A stretch of 64,000 bases of DNA from CAYRSS01 sp964426945 (lineage in GTDB: Bacteria > Planctomycetota > Phycisphaerae > UBA1845): positions 1-64,000 of the forward strand of contig CAYRSS010000018.1 of NCBI GenBank assembly GCA_964426945.1. The letters are read 5' to 3'. The notes beneath the pieces were generated by a model. That model made no database searches, was not told where the DNA came from, and saw nothing but the letters and a program-made list of their open reading frames with translations. This document shows, piece after piece, positions 52,036-62,004 of the stretch (position 1 is its first letter; every line of letters starts with the position of its first letter). Both the position numbers and the translations under genes were made by a program.

Positions 52036-53400
52036 TCAGTTCGCGTCGTCGATGAGCGGCAGCATCTCCGGCCCTTCGACGCCGTGGATCTGATCAACCG
52101 CCTCAACGTGCTTGAGGCTCTTTTCGATCCGGCGGCTGCTCCTGGAGGCTTCGTCGAGCTTGTTCGACGCTTCGTTCAGTTTCTTGCGAACGGCGTCGAG
52201 CGACACTCCGAACTTCCCGAACGCCGCCTTGACCTGGCTCAGCTTCGCCCACACCTCGCTCGATCGCTTCTGGATGGCCAGCGTACGGAACCCCATCTGC
52301 AGGCTATTGAGCAGCGCCGCGAGCGTCGTCGGGCCCGTGACGATCACGCGGTGCTCCCGCTGCAGCGCCTCCATCAGCCCCGCCCGGCGGAGTATCTCGG
52401 CGTAGAGCCCCTCGGTGGGGAGAAACATGATCGCGAAGTCGGTGGTCCGCGGCGGATCGATGTACTTGGAGCTGATCTGGGCGGCGCTGGTCCGGGCCGT
52501 CCGCTCCAGCGCCATCGCAGACTGTGAGCCGCGCTCGACATCCGCCGCTTCCTGGGCATCGAGAAGGCGCTGGTAGTCCTCCTGCGGAAACTTTGCGTCG
52601 ATGGGCAACCAGACGGGCTCACCGTCATCGTCACGGCCGGGCAGGCGGATCGCGAATTCCACCCGGTCGTTGCTGCCGGCCTTGGTGGCGACGTTGCGGT
52701 CGTACTGATCGGGCGTGAGCACCTGTTCGAGCAGGTTGCCGAGCTGGGCCTCGCCCCAGATACCGCGCGTCTTCACGTTGGTGAGCACGCGCTTGAGATC
52801 GCCCACACCGGTGGCGAGCGACTGCATCTCGCCCAGCCCCTTGTGCACCTGTTCGAGCCGCTCGCTGACGAGCTTGAACGAGTCGCCGAGGCGCTTCTCA
52901 AGCGTGCCCTGCAGCTTCTCCTCTACGGTCGCGCGCATGGCGTCCAGCTTCTTCGCGTTGTCGTCCTGGATCAGCTTCAGCCGCTCATCCACGGTCGTCC
53001 GCAGCGCCTCGAATCGCTTCTCATTCGCCTCTCCGAGGGCTGCAAGTTGACGCGAGAAGACCTCGAATGTCTCGCGCTGCGCCGTAGCGCTTCTGGCGAA
53101 CGCGCTGGTCAGCGACTCGCGCAGATCGCTCTGCGCCCGGGCCAGTGAGTCGCCGACGGCGCGGATCGACTGCTGCACCTCCTCGCGCAACAGCTTCGCG
53201 CTCTCGGCCGATTCTTTCCGCCCGGTGGTCAGGTCGTCGCGCAGCCCGCGCTCAACCCGTTCCACCGCGCGCAGGGCCGGCTCGACGGCCGCCGACACCT
53301 CCGCCGACGAGGCGCCGACCGGTCGGCGCACCACGACCACCAGCAGGCCGATAACCGCCAGCAGCAGCAACACCGCAATGATCAGCAGGACTTCGGTCAT
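52036..53400 (-). CDS. rmuC: RmuC-family DNA recombination protein
   Basis: 454 residues. An N-terminal membrane helix (LLIIAVLLLLAVIGLLVVVV) is followed by about 170 residues of coiled coil, then the RmuC nuclease-like core. Core signatures are KTRGIWGEAQLGNLLEQVLTPDQYD, LPIDAKFPQEDYQRL (the Asp and Lys of the PD-(D/E)XK-type centre), FLPTEGLYAEIL and VTGPTTLAALLNSLQMGFRTL. RmuC limits inversions at short inverted repeats in E. coli. It ends 11 bases from the convergent small membrane-protein gene. Confidence 0.95.
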   Translation of the reverse strand: MTEVLLIIAVLLLLAVIGLLVVVVRRPVGASSAEVSAAVEPALRAVERVERGLRDDLTTGRKESAESAKLLREEVQQSIRAVGDSLARAQSDLRESLTSAFARSATAQRETFEVFSRQLAALGEANEKRFEALRTTVDERLKLIQDDNAKKLDAMRATVEEKLQGTLEKRLGDSFKLVSERLEQVHKGLGEMQSLATGVGDLKRVLTNVKTRGIWGEAQLGNLLEQVLTPDQYDRNVATKAGSNDRVEFAIRLPGRDDDGEPVWLPIDAKFPQEDYQRLLDAQEAADVERGSQSAMALERTARTSAAQISSKYIDPPRTTDFAIMFLPTEGLYAEILRRAGLMEALQREHRVIVTGPTTLAALLNSLQMGFRTLAIQKRSSEVWAKLSQVKAAFGKFGVSLDAVRKKLNEASNKLDEASRSSRRIEKSLKHVEAVDQIHGVEGPEMLPLIDDAN

Positions 53401-53549
53401 GATGGCACACCACGGGCCGTCGCGGCCGCTTCACGGCGGGATTCCGCCGCGAGGGCCGACCTGAGTGTACCACCGATCGCCCCGGCCGCCGCGCCGGGCG
53501 GCGAAAGGGAGGTGACAGCTTTGGGCTCTGGAGAGGTCGCCGCCGCCAG

Positions 53550-54887
<1,338 letters not shown>

Positions 54888-54977
54888 CGAAAAACCGGTC
54901 GCCAACCCTGTACTCCGAAAGTGTGGCGCGCCGGGAAGGAAACGCCTGGACGACGGGCGCCGCGAGAACCGCTGGCT

Positions 54978-55014
54978 GTCCGTTGAAAAAGGGGTGACCC
55001 TCTTCTCAACGGTC
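54978..55014. repeat. short inverted-repeat element between accB and accC
   Basis: GTCCGTTGAAAAAGGGG (54978-54994) faces CCCTCTTCTCAACGG (54998-55012), giving an imperfect hairpin. The outer sequence GTCCGTTGAA-AAGGGG recurs at the end of a second element at 56766-56859. The right end sits two bases from the TAG stop of accB. It could attenuate or protect the accB-accC transcript. Confidence 0.65.
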
Positions 55015-55016
55015 TC

Positions 55017-55490
55017 CTAGCCCGGCCGAATCTGGAACATCGGCTGGCCGAACTCCACCGCCTGGCCGTTCTTGACCAGGATTCGCTCGATGGCGCCGCT
55101 CGTCTCCGCCTTGATCTCGTTGAACACCTTCATCGCCTCGAGGATGCACACGACCGAGTCGGGGCCGACGCGATCGCCCACCTTCACGAAAGGCGGCGTG
55201 TCGGGCGACGACGAGGCGTAAAACGTCCCCACCATCGGCGAGACGATCGACACCAGCCCGGCGTCCTCCTTGGTCGGGGCCGCCGGGGCGGCAGCCGCCG
55301 CGGCCGGGGCCGCGGGGGCCGGGGCGTGTTCGACCGGCGGGCGAACCGCCGCCGGGGCCAGGGCCACCGCCGCGGTCGCGTTGGGACGGCGCAGGTTGAT
55401 CTCCTCGGTTCCGCTGCGCAGCGAGACCTCCACGAGGTCGTTGTCGACCATCATCTCGATCAGCCGCTGAATCTTCTCGATGTCGAACAA
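55017..55490 (-). CDS. accB: biotin carboxyl carrier protein of acetyl-CoA carboxylase
   Basis: 157 residues. The start codon is TTG at 55490, with CGGAG eight bases upstream, giving FDIEKIQRLIEMMVDNDL as in other AccB proteins. An Ala/Pro-rich linker (residues about 45-72) connects to the biotinyl domain, with biotinylated Lys121 in the EAMKV motif and the preceding PMVGTFYASSSP. It carries carboxybiotin between AccC and AccA/AccD. It follows a peptidase gene by 98 bases and precedes accC, so the transcript is peptidase-accB-accC. Confidence 0.95.
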   Translation of the reverse strand: MFDIEKIQRLIEMMVDNDLVEVSLRSGTEEINLRRPNATAAVALAPAAVRPPVEHAPAPAAPAAAAAAPAAPTKEDAGLVSIVSPMVGTFYASSSPDTPPFVKVGDRVGPDSVVCILEAMKVFNEIKAETSGAIERILVKNGQAVEFGQPMFQIRPG

Positions 55491-55588
55491 GTCGAAACTC
55501 CGAAACGCCCCACGGGCCGCGCCCGTCAGCGAATCAGGCAGGAATCCTACAACAATAGCCCGGCGGACGCACCCGGCGAGCGGCGCCC

Positions 55589-56728
55589 TCAGCGGGCCGG
55601 CAGGACCATCCGCTCCAGCCGCTTCTCGACGCCGGTGAGCACCCGGCAGCCGCCCCGCGTCACCACCACGTCGTCCTCGATGCGGACGCCGCCGACGCCG
55701 GGGAGGTAAATGCCCGGCTCGACCGTCACAACCATGCCGGAGACGAGTTTCTCGTCAGACCGCCAGCTCAGCGAAGGCGGTTCGTGGACGTCCAGCCCCA
55801 GCCCGTGGCCGAGCCCGTGGGTGAACGCACCCTTGAACTCGCCCGCGTCGATGATGCCCCGGGCGACCCGGTCCACGTCGCACATCCGCGCGCCGGGGCG
55901 GATCGCCGCGATGGCCGCCAGCTGGGCCTCCAGACACACCCCGTACATCGCTGCGAATTTCGGCGGAATGCTACCGATGAAAATCACACGGGTCAAATCG
56001 CTGCAGTACGTCCCGACGCGGGCGCCCCAATCGATCAGAATCGCGCTGCCGCGCCGCACCTTCCGCCGGCCGGGGTGGGCGTGGGGCAGGGCCGCGTTGG
56101 GGCCCTCGGCCACGATCGTCGGGAACGCCGCCTGCGACGCCCCGCGCTGTTTCATCTCGAACTCCAGCCGCGCGGCGATCTCCAACTCGGTCTGGCCGAG
56201 CCGGATCGACTCGCACGTGGCGGTGAAGGCCTCCTCCGCGACGCGGATGGCCTTGCGCATCGCCGTCAATTCGGCCGCGTCCTTCAGCCGCCGCATGTCA
56301 GCGGGCATGGCGGGCGCGGGGGCGAGCTTCGTCGACCGGGCCGCCTTGTCGAGCGCCCGGTACTCGGCGACGGACAGCCCGTCAGCCTGCACGCCAAGGC
56401 TCCGGATCTTCAGCTCGCGGCAGGCCACGGCGATCTCGTCGGTCAGCGAGCCCTTGCGCAGGCGCTTGATCACCCAGGGGCACTCCTGGTTGATCACCTC
56501 GTCGAAGCGGCCATCGGAGACGAGGTGCACGTGCTTCGGCGTGACGATCATCGCCGAGTCCTCGCCGGTGAAGCCGGTGAGGTAAAACCCGTCGCGGCGC
56601 TTCGAGACGAGATACGCGCCGATCTTGTTCGCCCGCATCTTGCGCCGCAGGGCGCTGAGCCTGCCGGCGAAGAGCGCCGGAGCGCGTTTTGCGCCTGATC
56701 GACCGTTGGAGGTGTTTCGTGCGGCCAT
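55589..56728 (-). CDS. Xaa-Pro aminopeptidase/dipeptidase (M24 family)
   Basis: 379 residues. The N-terminal creatinase-like domain (residues about 20-145, with KIGAYLVSKRRDGFYLTGFTGED) is followed by the pita-bread metallopeptidase domain. All five metal ligands are visible: Asp in LIDWGARV, Asp in YCSDLTR, His in THGLGHGLGLDVHEPP, Glu in VEPGIYLPG, and Glu in RIEDDVVV. It cleaves peptides before or after proline in the cytoplasm. Its place upstream of accB-accC matches the common pepP/efp-accB-accC arrangement, although no efp gene is present here. The ATG is at 56728. Confidence 0.93.
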   Translation of the reverse strand: MAARNTSNGRSGAKRAPALFAGRLSALRRKMRANKIGAYLVSKRRDGFYLTGFTGEDSAMIVTPKHVHLVSDGRFDEVINQECPWVIKRLRKGSLTDEIAVACRELKIRSLGVQADGLSVAEYRALDKAARSTKLAPAPAMPADMRRLKDAAELTAMRKAIRVAEEAFTATCESIRLGQTELEIAARLEFEMKQRGASQAAFPTIVAEGPNAALPHAHPGRRKVRRGSAILIDWGARVGTYCSDLTRVIFIGSIPPKFAAMYGVCLEAQLAAIAAIRPGARMCDVDRVARGIIDAGEFKGAFTHGLGHGLGLDVHEPPSLSWRSDEKLVSGMVVTVEPGIYLPGVGGVRIEDDVVVTRGGCRVLTGVEKRLERMVLPAR

Positions 56729-56765
56729 GGTGATGAATCTCCGGAGGAAACCGACGGGCCTGGGA

Positions 56766-56859
56766 GTCCGCTGAAGAAGGGGTCAGGCAGCGCCTGAGTC
56801 GGCCTTCAAGGACAAGGGAAGCAGGTTGACGCCGGAGCCAAGCCCCTTCTTCAACGGAC
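56766..56859. repeat. 94-base inverted-repeat (MITE-like) element
   Basis: The ends are GTCCGCTGAAGAAGGGG (56766-56782) and CCCCTTCTTCAACGGAC (56843-56859), complementary at 16 of 17 positions. An internal perfect hairpin TCAGGC/GCCTGA (56783-56797, AGC loop) sits directly inside the left end. The right end lies two bases from the TAG stop of the zinc-ribbon gene. The end sequence is shared with the element at 54978-55014. It has no coding capacity, which fits a non-autonomous mobile or REP-type element. Confidence 0.7.
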
Positions 56860-56861
56860 AG

Positions 56862-57428
56862 CTAGGGAAGCAGCCCGCCGCAGCAGCACAGCAGCGGCGT
56901 CGCTGCGCACACGATCAGCGCGCCGAGGGCGAACTGTCGCCTGGCGGGCCGCAACACGGCGATGATGCCGCAGATGACCGCGGCCAGCCAGAACACGCCA
57001 CCCGCCATCGCCAGGGCGTACAGCCCCATGATCCAGCCGGGCATGCCGCCGTCGCGCATGACGAACTCCTGGCTGAGTTTCATCTGCTCGTTGAAGTCTG
57101 TGGCTTTCGCGGCCAGGGCCTGGAACTCCTCCAGCTCCGCCCGGTTCGCGGCGGCGAGCGTCATGATCCCCACGAGGCACAGCAGCAGCGCCCCCGCGAG
57201 CAGGGCCGCCGCCACCGCCACCCCACCCCCTGACGTCGGCGCCGCGTGGGGCGCGGCAGCCATCGACCCCTGCGGACGAGCGGCAGGGATGGCCGTCTCG
57301 ACCAGTGTAGACTGCGCCGGCGCGGTGATCGTCTTGCTGCAGAAGGGGCAGGACACGAGGCGCGACGCCCACTCGTCGTCGACTTCGATCGGCTGGTTGC
57401 AGGATGCGCACTGAAAGCGAATCGCCAT
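56862..57428 (-). CDS. zinc-ribbon membrane protein of unknown function
   Basis: 188 residues. The N-terminus has a zinc ribbon with CASC and CPFC pairs (residues 7-30: FQCASCNQPIEVD, LVSCPFCSKT). An Ala/Pro linker then leads to a transmembrane helix (VAVAAALLAGALLLCLVGI), a helical soluble segment with QALAAKATDFNEQMK, and two further helices near the C-terminus. This architecture of ribbon plus tail-membrane helices is common in planctomycetes, and no function is assigned. The stop abuts the MITE-like element at 56766-56859. Confidence 0.78.
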   Translation of the reverse strand: MAIRFQCASCNQPIEVDDEWASRLVSCPFCSKTITAPAQSTLVETAIPAARPQGSMAAAPHAAPTSGGGVAVAAALLAGALLLCLVGIMTLAAANRAELEEFQALAAKATDFNEQMKLSQEFVMRDGGMPGWIMGLYALAMAGGVFWLAAVICGIIAVLRPARRQFALGALIVCAATPLLCCCGGLLP

Positions 57429-57531
57429 GGGGCGGATGGTAGCGAGCAGCGCGAGGGCCGGTCAACGGCGGGCACGTCTCCCCACCCGTCGCGCGGGGAG
57501 GGGCGCCGCATGGCATGCCGCCAGCCAGGGC

Positions 57532-59850
57532 TCAGCGCGTCATGCGGACGAAATCAGACATGTCTACGTCGTCGTCGCCGTCGTAGTCGTAGCAACCGCA
57601 GCCCATGGCCGCGAGGCCGCCCGACGGTCCGGTCAGGCACGCCGCGAAGACTTCGTAGTTGTCGCCCGGCGCGCCGCGCATCTGGCATTCGTCCGGCGTG
57701 CCGTCGCCATCGCAATCGCTGCTGGTGCCTTCGACAATGTCGATCGTGTCGGCCAGCCCGTTCTGGTTGCAGTCGTCGTCGAGCCCGCCGGTCGCCAGCA
57801 GCGCATAACCCTGCGTACCGACGTTCACCGCGGGAGCCAGCACGCGCACCGTCCACTCGCCGAGGGCGGGGGACGCAATGTGAACTTGCTCGACGTTGTT
57901 GATCGCGTCGGCCGTGCCGCCGGTCTGCGAGACACCACCCGTGCCGAACTCATTGCCGAGATACACCTCGCCGCCGGGCGCGACGAGCTCCAGATCGAGG
58001 TTGTTGATCGCGGCGGGGCCGGTGCCGGTGCTCGCCGAGGCCGGTGGATCAGTCCACGCGAGCACGACCTTCAATACCTGCGACGAATCGGTCACATAGA
58101 GCGGATACGTCAACGGCGCCGCCCCCGTCGAGCGGCCGATGGCGTTGGGCAGATCATCGAGCACGGCGAGCCGGCGATCGTCGCCCGCGAAGTACAGCGC
58201 ATCGTCCGCCAGCAGCCGCCCCCAACCTTCGGCAAACGACGGATAGCCCGTCTCGCCGGTCATGTCCGTACCCGCGGCGAGCAGTGTGGCCTTGATCAGC
58301 GCGGCGCTGGGGGTGAACCCGTCGGGCGCCTGCGGCGCGCCGCTCGGATAATAGCCCGCCATGTAGTACTGCCGCACCAGCATCGCGACACCGGCCACGG
58401 CGGGCGCGGCCATCGACGTGCCCGACATCTGCCGGGTGGCACACGTCGTCGAGCCGTTCCGCGACGAAGTCGTGAGGCGGCCGGGGGCGAAAAGCTCCGG
58501 CTTGCGGCGTCCATCCGCCGTCGGCCCCACGCCGCCGGAGTAGTGGTCCTGCTGACTCGGCGTGTCGTAGGTGGCCCCGACCGCAAGGCAGTTCTTGGCG
58601 TTCTCGGGGTTCTTCATCGCCGAGAGATTCGTCTCGGCAAAGATGACGAGGTCGCCCTCCTCGTCATGCGCGAACGCGTCGACCGCGCGGGCCAGCGCGT
58701 TGTAGGAGGTCGTGTTGTCGTCGCCCCAGCTGTTGGTGTGGATGTGCGCGCCCTGCCCGTGGTGCTGCACCAGCAGCGTCGTCATGTCCGATTCGCTGAA
58801 TGGATAGGAGGGCACCGTGTCGAACACCAGCCGCCCGGCGAAGGCGATCCCGCGATTGTCGCCGTTCGATCCGTTATCGCCGACGGCCGTACCAGCCACG
58901 TGCGTGCCGTGTGCGTCCGAGCCGGTCGAGGTGTTGTACGCCAGAATCTTGCGATGAGTCGGCCCGATCGGGGCGGTGTCGAAGAACGAGCAGTGGTTGA
59001 TGTCGATGCGGCCGTCGACAATCGCCACGATCTGTCCGGCGCCGCTGAGCCCGGCATCGTGCAGCGGCGTGAAGTCGGGGACGTTGCTCTGAATGATCCA
59101 GCGCGTGGTGCTGTTTCGCAGCGTCAGTTCGGGCGCGTGTTCGATGTACTGCACGGGCGGCAGCTCGGCCAGCCCGGCGGCATCCGCGAGGCGCATCCCC
59201 ACCGTCAGCACCACCTGCCCACCGACGCGCGACTCGCGATGCACGACGCCACCGGGCAGCGCCTGCGCCGCCTTCACGACATCGGCCGCATCCTCGCCCG
59301 CGAACAGCGTCACCAGGAGGACCGCCTCGCCCCGCTCCGCCGCGGCCCGACGTGCCTCATCGGCGAAGCTGCGCGTGGGCAACTCGGGATCGAGCTTCCA
59401 CGCGTTGTCCCACGCGCCGATCCAGTGCACGAAGGGCAGGGCCGCCAGCTTGGCGGCGTCGACCTCGGCCAGCGTGACGATGTAAGCGAAATCGGGCAGG
59501 TAATCGCCCAGGCGCACCCCCGCCGCTCCCAGGTCCGCCCGCTTCGCCGGGGTGATCGGCCCGGTGAGCTGCAGGACGAACCGGCCCGGCTGACCCGCGA
59601 ACCGCGGCGCATCGTGAGCGGCGTCGTAGCCACGGCTCGTGTCGACCGCGCCGCCGGCCACGAAGACTGCGGCGGGCGGGGCAACTTGGTCGACCCCGGC
59701 GGCGCCAGCCTTGGCGGCGAAGAGACAGGCCATCGCGCCAATCAGCAGAGTTTTCCTATTGTGAAATCTCGGGCGGCCGGAGGCTGCGGAGTTGCAAGTG
59801 GAATGACGCCCGCGCCCGACCCCGCGAAGGGGTGCATCCGTGACAAGCAT
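57532..59850 (-). CDS. secreted subtilisin-like (S8) serine protease with dockerin-like end
   Basis: 772 residues from the ATG at 59850, with GAGG eight bases upstream. The signal sequence (KTLLIGAMACLFAAKAGAAG) follows an unusually long basic n-region of about 33 residues, so the true start may be closer to it. Residues about 50-220 are a propeptide-like domain. The catalytic triad is Asp in IVDGRIDINH, His in DAHGTHVAGT, and Ser in SGTSMAAPAVAG. A P-domain-like beta sandwich (VLKVVLAWTDPPAS, NNLDLELVAPGG) follows, then Ca loops (DCNQNGLADTID, DCDGDGTPDEC) and a dockerin-like end (DYDGDDDVDMSDFVRM). It is an extracellular protease. Confidence 0.92.
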   Translation of the reverse strand: MLVTDAPLRGVGRGRHSTCNSAASGRPRFHNRKTLLIGAMACLFAAKAGAAGVDQVAPPAAVFVAGGAVDTSRGYDAAHDAPRFAGQPGRFVLQLTGPITPAKRADLGAAGVRLGDYLPDFAYIVTLAEVDAAKLAALPFVHWIGAWDNAWKLDPELPTRSFADEARRAAAERGEAVLLVTLFAGEDAADVVKAAQALPGGVVHRESRVGGQVVLTVGMRLADAAGLAELPPVQYIEHAPELTLRNSTTRWIIQSNVPDFTPLHDAGLSGAGQIVAIVDGRIDINHCSFFDTAPIGPTHRKILAYNTSTGSDAHGTHVAGTAVGDNGSNGDNRGIAFAGRLVFDTVPSYPFSESDMTTLLVQHHGQGAHIHTNSWGDDNTTSYNALARAVDAFAHDEEGDLVIFAETNLSAMKNPENAKNCLAVGATYDTPSQQDHYSGGVGPTADGRRKPELFAPGRLTTSSRNGSTTCATRQMSGTSMAAPAVAGVAMLVRQYYMAGYYPSGAPQAPDGFTPSAALIKATLLAAGTDMTGETGYPSFAEGWGRLLADDALYFAGDDRRLAVLDDLPNAIGRSTGAAPLTYPLYVTDSSQVLKVVLAWTDPPASASTGTGPAAINNLDLELVAPGGEVYLGNEFGTGGVSQTGGTADAINNVEQVHIASPALGEWTVRVLAPAVNVGTQGYALLATGGLDDDCNQNGLADTIDIVEGTSSDCDGDGTPDECQMRGAPGDNYEVFAACLTGPSGGLAAMGCGCYDYDGDDDVDMSDFVRMTR

Positions 59851-60335
59851 GAACACGACCTCGCGCCGGCAGGCGGGGCGCAGACGCCGGGAGACCGGCC
59901 GCGGCGCCCCTCCGGCCGCGTGTCAGTTGGAATCCAGGGAGATTCGTGGCGCCCCGCGGCGGCGCGACCGGCGCCGAGGTCCGCAGACCCCGGAAAAACC
60001 CGCGCCCGGCACTACCCACCGAAGCCCGCCCCGCCGTCCGGTCCGAACCACGCACGGTCCGAAAAGACGGGCAAGCCCACCGCGAGAGCAAGGTCGTATC
60101 CTAGTCGATTGCGGCGGGCCGATTCAAGGGAACGTCCGAAAAGAGTGATGGTTGCGCGAGTCAGCACCGCCTTTTTATAAGTCCTTTTTGCTCGGCCGCG
60201 GCGCGGGTCCTTGGCTTGGCACCCCGCCGACCGGGTTGCGCACTCCGCCGCACGCTGCTACGATGCCCCCAACGAGCCGGCCGGCACTGCGGCCGGGCGA
60301 ATCCGCAGGCTTCCATCAGGACTGGAGAACGCACC
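59851..60335 (+). promoter_or_regulatory. 485-base gap with putative purC promoter
   Basis: No gene is visible. TTGCGC (60152-60157) and TATAAG (60176-60181), separated by 18 bases, form a likely promoter in an A+T-rich patch, giving a leader of about 150 bases to the purC ATG. The leader is G+C rich with no recognised riboswitch. The left part (59851-60120) is G+C-rich spacer upstream of the leftward protease gene, and no clear promoter for that gene was found. Confidence 0.5.
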
Positions 60336-61241
60336 ATGACCGCGACCGCCGCACCCGTCGCCCAAACCAGCATTCCGGGGCTGCCCTGTCGCCGGGGCAA
60401 AGTCCGCGACGTGTACGACCTGGGCAGCGAACTGCTGCTCGTCGCGACCGATCGGATCAGCGCTTACGACGTCGTGCTGCCCACGCCGATCCCGGGCAAG
60501 GGGGCGATGCTGACCGCCCTGTCGAAGTTCTGGTTCGGCCTGCTCGACCGCGAGATGCCGCATCATTTCATCGGCGTCGTGCAGGACCAGGCTCCGCCTG
60601 CGCCGATCGACCTGAAGCCCTACCTCGATCAGCTCCGCGGCCGGACCACGCGCTGCCGCAAGACGAAGGTTGTGCCGATCGAGTGCGTGGTGCGCGGCTA
60701 CCTCGCCGGCTCCGGATGGAAGGAGTATCGCCAGACGGGGATGGTCTGCGGGGTGAAGCTGCCGAGCGGGCTCAAGCAGTGCGACCGCCTCCCCGAGCCG
60801 ATCTTCACCCCCGCCACCAAGGCAGAGACCGGCCACGATGAGAACATCAGCTTCGACCAGGCCAGCGAAGTGGCCGGGCGCGACGTGATGACCCTGCTCC
60901 GCGACCGCAGCCTGGCGATCTACAACCGCGCGGCCGACCACGCCCGGGCCCGCGGCATCATCATCGCCGACACCAAGTTCGAATTTGGCCGCCTCGGCGA
61001 AGAGCTGCTGCTGATCGACGAGGTTCTCACACCTGATTCCTCTCGCTTCTGGCCCGCCGACAAGTACGAGCCCGGCCGCGACCAGGACAGCTTCGACAAG
61101 CAGTTCGTCCGCAACTACCTGAGCACGCTGGTCGAGGCCGGCAAGTGGGACAAGACCCCGCCCGGCCCGGATCTGCCGGCAGACATCGTCTCGGGCACGG
61201 CCGCAAAGTACCGCGAGGCGGTCGAGCGGTTGAGTGCGTGA
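60336..61241 (+). CDS. purC: phosphoribosylaminoimidazole-succinocarboxamide synthase
   Basis: 301 residues from the ATG at 60336 (GGAG nine bases upstream); the longer open frame is shadow. Signatures are CRRGKVRDVYDLG, LLLVATDRISAYDVVLP, VVPIECVVRGYLAGSGWKEY and TPATKAETGHDENISF, then ADTKFEFG and LIDEVLTPDSSRFWP. It ligates aspartate to CAIR in purine synthesis. The length and the GYLAGSGWKEY and SRFWP strings are those of the single-domain bacterial/yeast-like type. No other pur gene is in the window. Confidence 0.96.
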   Translation: MTATAAPVAQTSIPGLPCRRGKVRDVYDLGSELLLVATDRISAYDVVLPTPIPGKGAMLTALSKFWFGLLDREMPHHFIGVVQDQAPPAPIDLKPYLDQLRGRTTRCRKTKVVPIECVVRGYLAGSGWKEYRQTGMVCGVKLPSGLKQCDRLPEPIFTPATKAETGHDENISFDQASEVAGRDVMTLLRDRSLAIYNRAADHARARGIIIADTKFEFGRLGEELLLIDEVLTPDSSRFWPADKYEPGRDQDSFDKQFVRNYLSTLVEAGKWDKTPPGPDLPADIVSGTAAKYREAVERLSA

Positions 61242-61287
61242 CGGAGACGCTGCCTGGGCGGGATTCCGGGAATCCGTCCGAGTGGCC

Positions 61288-61316
61288 TTGACACGCGGCC
61301 CGCTACTTGATTGAAT
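61288..61316 (+). promoter_or_regulatory. promoter of the TetR gene
   Basis: A perfect TTGACA (61288-61293) is followed after 17 bases by TTGAAT (61311-61316) as -10. The -10 lies inside the 28-bp palindrome at 61303-61330. The predicted start point near 61323 leaves a leader of only about a dozen bases before the ATG at 61335, so the mRNA may be nearly leaderless. Confidence 0.75.
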
Positions 61317-61330
61317 GTTCAATCAAGTAG
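61303..61330 (+). promoter_or_regulatory. TetR-type operator, perfect 28-bp palindrome
   Basis: CTACTTGATTGAA (61303-61315) and TTCAATCAAGTAG (61318-61330) are exact reverse complements around TG. The site covers the -10 hexamer and start region of the promoter at 61288-61316 and ends just before the TetR ATG. This is the layout expected for an autorepressor. It is the longest perfect palindrome I noticed in the window. Confidence 0.85.
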
Positions 61331-61334
61331 CCGG

Positions 61335-61958
61335 ATGAGCCCGACTGACACCCGAGAACGAATCCTCGACGCGGCCGCCAGGCTTTTTCACGAGCAGGGG
61401 TACAACGCTACCGGCATTGCGACCATTCTCCGCGAGGCGAAGGTCAACGCCGGCAGCCTGTATCACTTCTTCCCGGGCAAGGAAGCCCTGCTCGTGGGGG
61501 TGCTGGAGCGGTACGTGGGGATGCTGCGCCCCTGCGTGACCGACCACGCCGAGGCGGCGACCAACGACCCGATCGACCGGGTCTTCGCCCTGCTCGGGTT
61601 CTACCGGGAGGGGCTCGTTCAGACCGGCTGCGCGATGGGCTGTCCCATCGGCAACCTGGCCCTGGAGCTGGCGGACGATCACGCCGAGATCCGCGGCCTG
61701 ATCGACCGGAACTTCCGCAACTGGATCGGCGTCGTCCAAGGCTGGCTGGACGCGGCCGGCGAACGACTGCCGGAGGGAACTGATCGCGCCGGGCTGGCCC
61801 AGTTCGTCCTCACCGTGATGGAAGGGGGCATCATGCAGGCCCGCGCCGCCCGCGACCTTTGCCCCTTCGACGCCTCGGTCGCGCAGCTCCGAGCTTACTT
61901 CGACGCGTTGCTCGCCAGCGCTCGGCGGGAACAATCGACCCAGCCCGAAGGCTCATGA
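61335..61958 (+). CDS. TetR-family transcriptional repressor
   Basis: 207 residues from the ATG at 61335. An in-frame TTG at 61311 would put the start inside the -10 hexamer, so it is rejected. The N-terminal helix-turn-helix is TRERILDAAARLFHEQGYNATGI, with recognition helix NAGSLYHFFPGKEALL; this is the standard TetR DNA-binding domain. The C-terminal ligand domain contains two Cys in TGCAMGCPIGNLALEL, a pattern shared with LmrA/YxaF-like repressors (TetR_C type), which sense organic ligands. It probably represses itself and the two genes that follow, through the palindrome at 61303-61330. The next gene is 46 bases downstream. Confidence 0.93.
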   Translation: MSPTDTRERILDAAARLFHEQGYNATGIATILREAKVNAGSLYHFFPGKEALLVGVLERYVGMLRPCVTDHAEAATNDPIDRVFALLGFYREGLVQTGCAMGCPIGNLALELADDHAEIRGLIDRNFRNWIGVVQGWLDAAGERLPEGTDRAGLAQFVLTVMEGGIMQARAARDLCPFDASVAQLRAYFDALLASARREQSTQPEGS

Positions 61959-62004
61959 CGCGTCTGCGGACGCGCCGCTTCTCGCAACGAACAGGAGATG
62001 AACC

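Noticed and set aside
61311..61334. TTG at 61311 as start of the TetR protein
   Set aside because: It lies in the -10 hexamer and operator, upstream of the predicted transcription start; the ATG at 61335 fits better.
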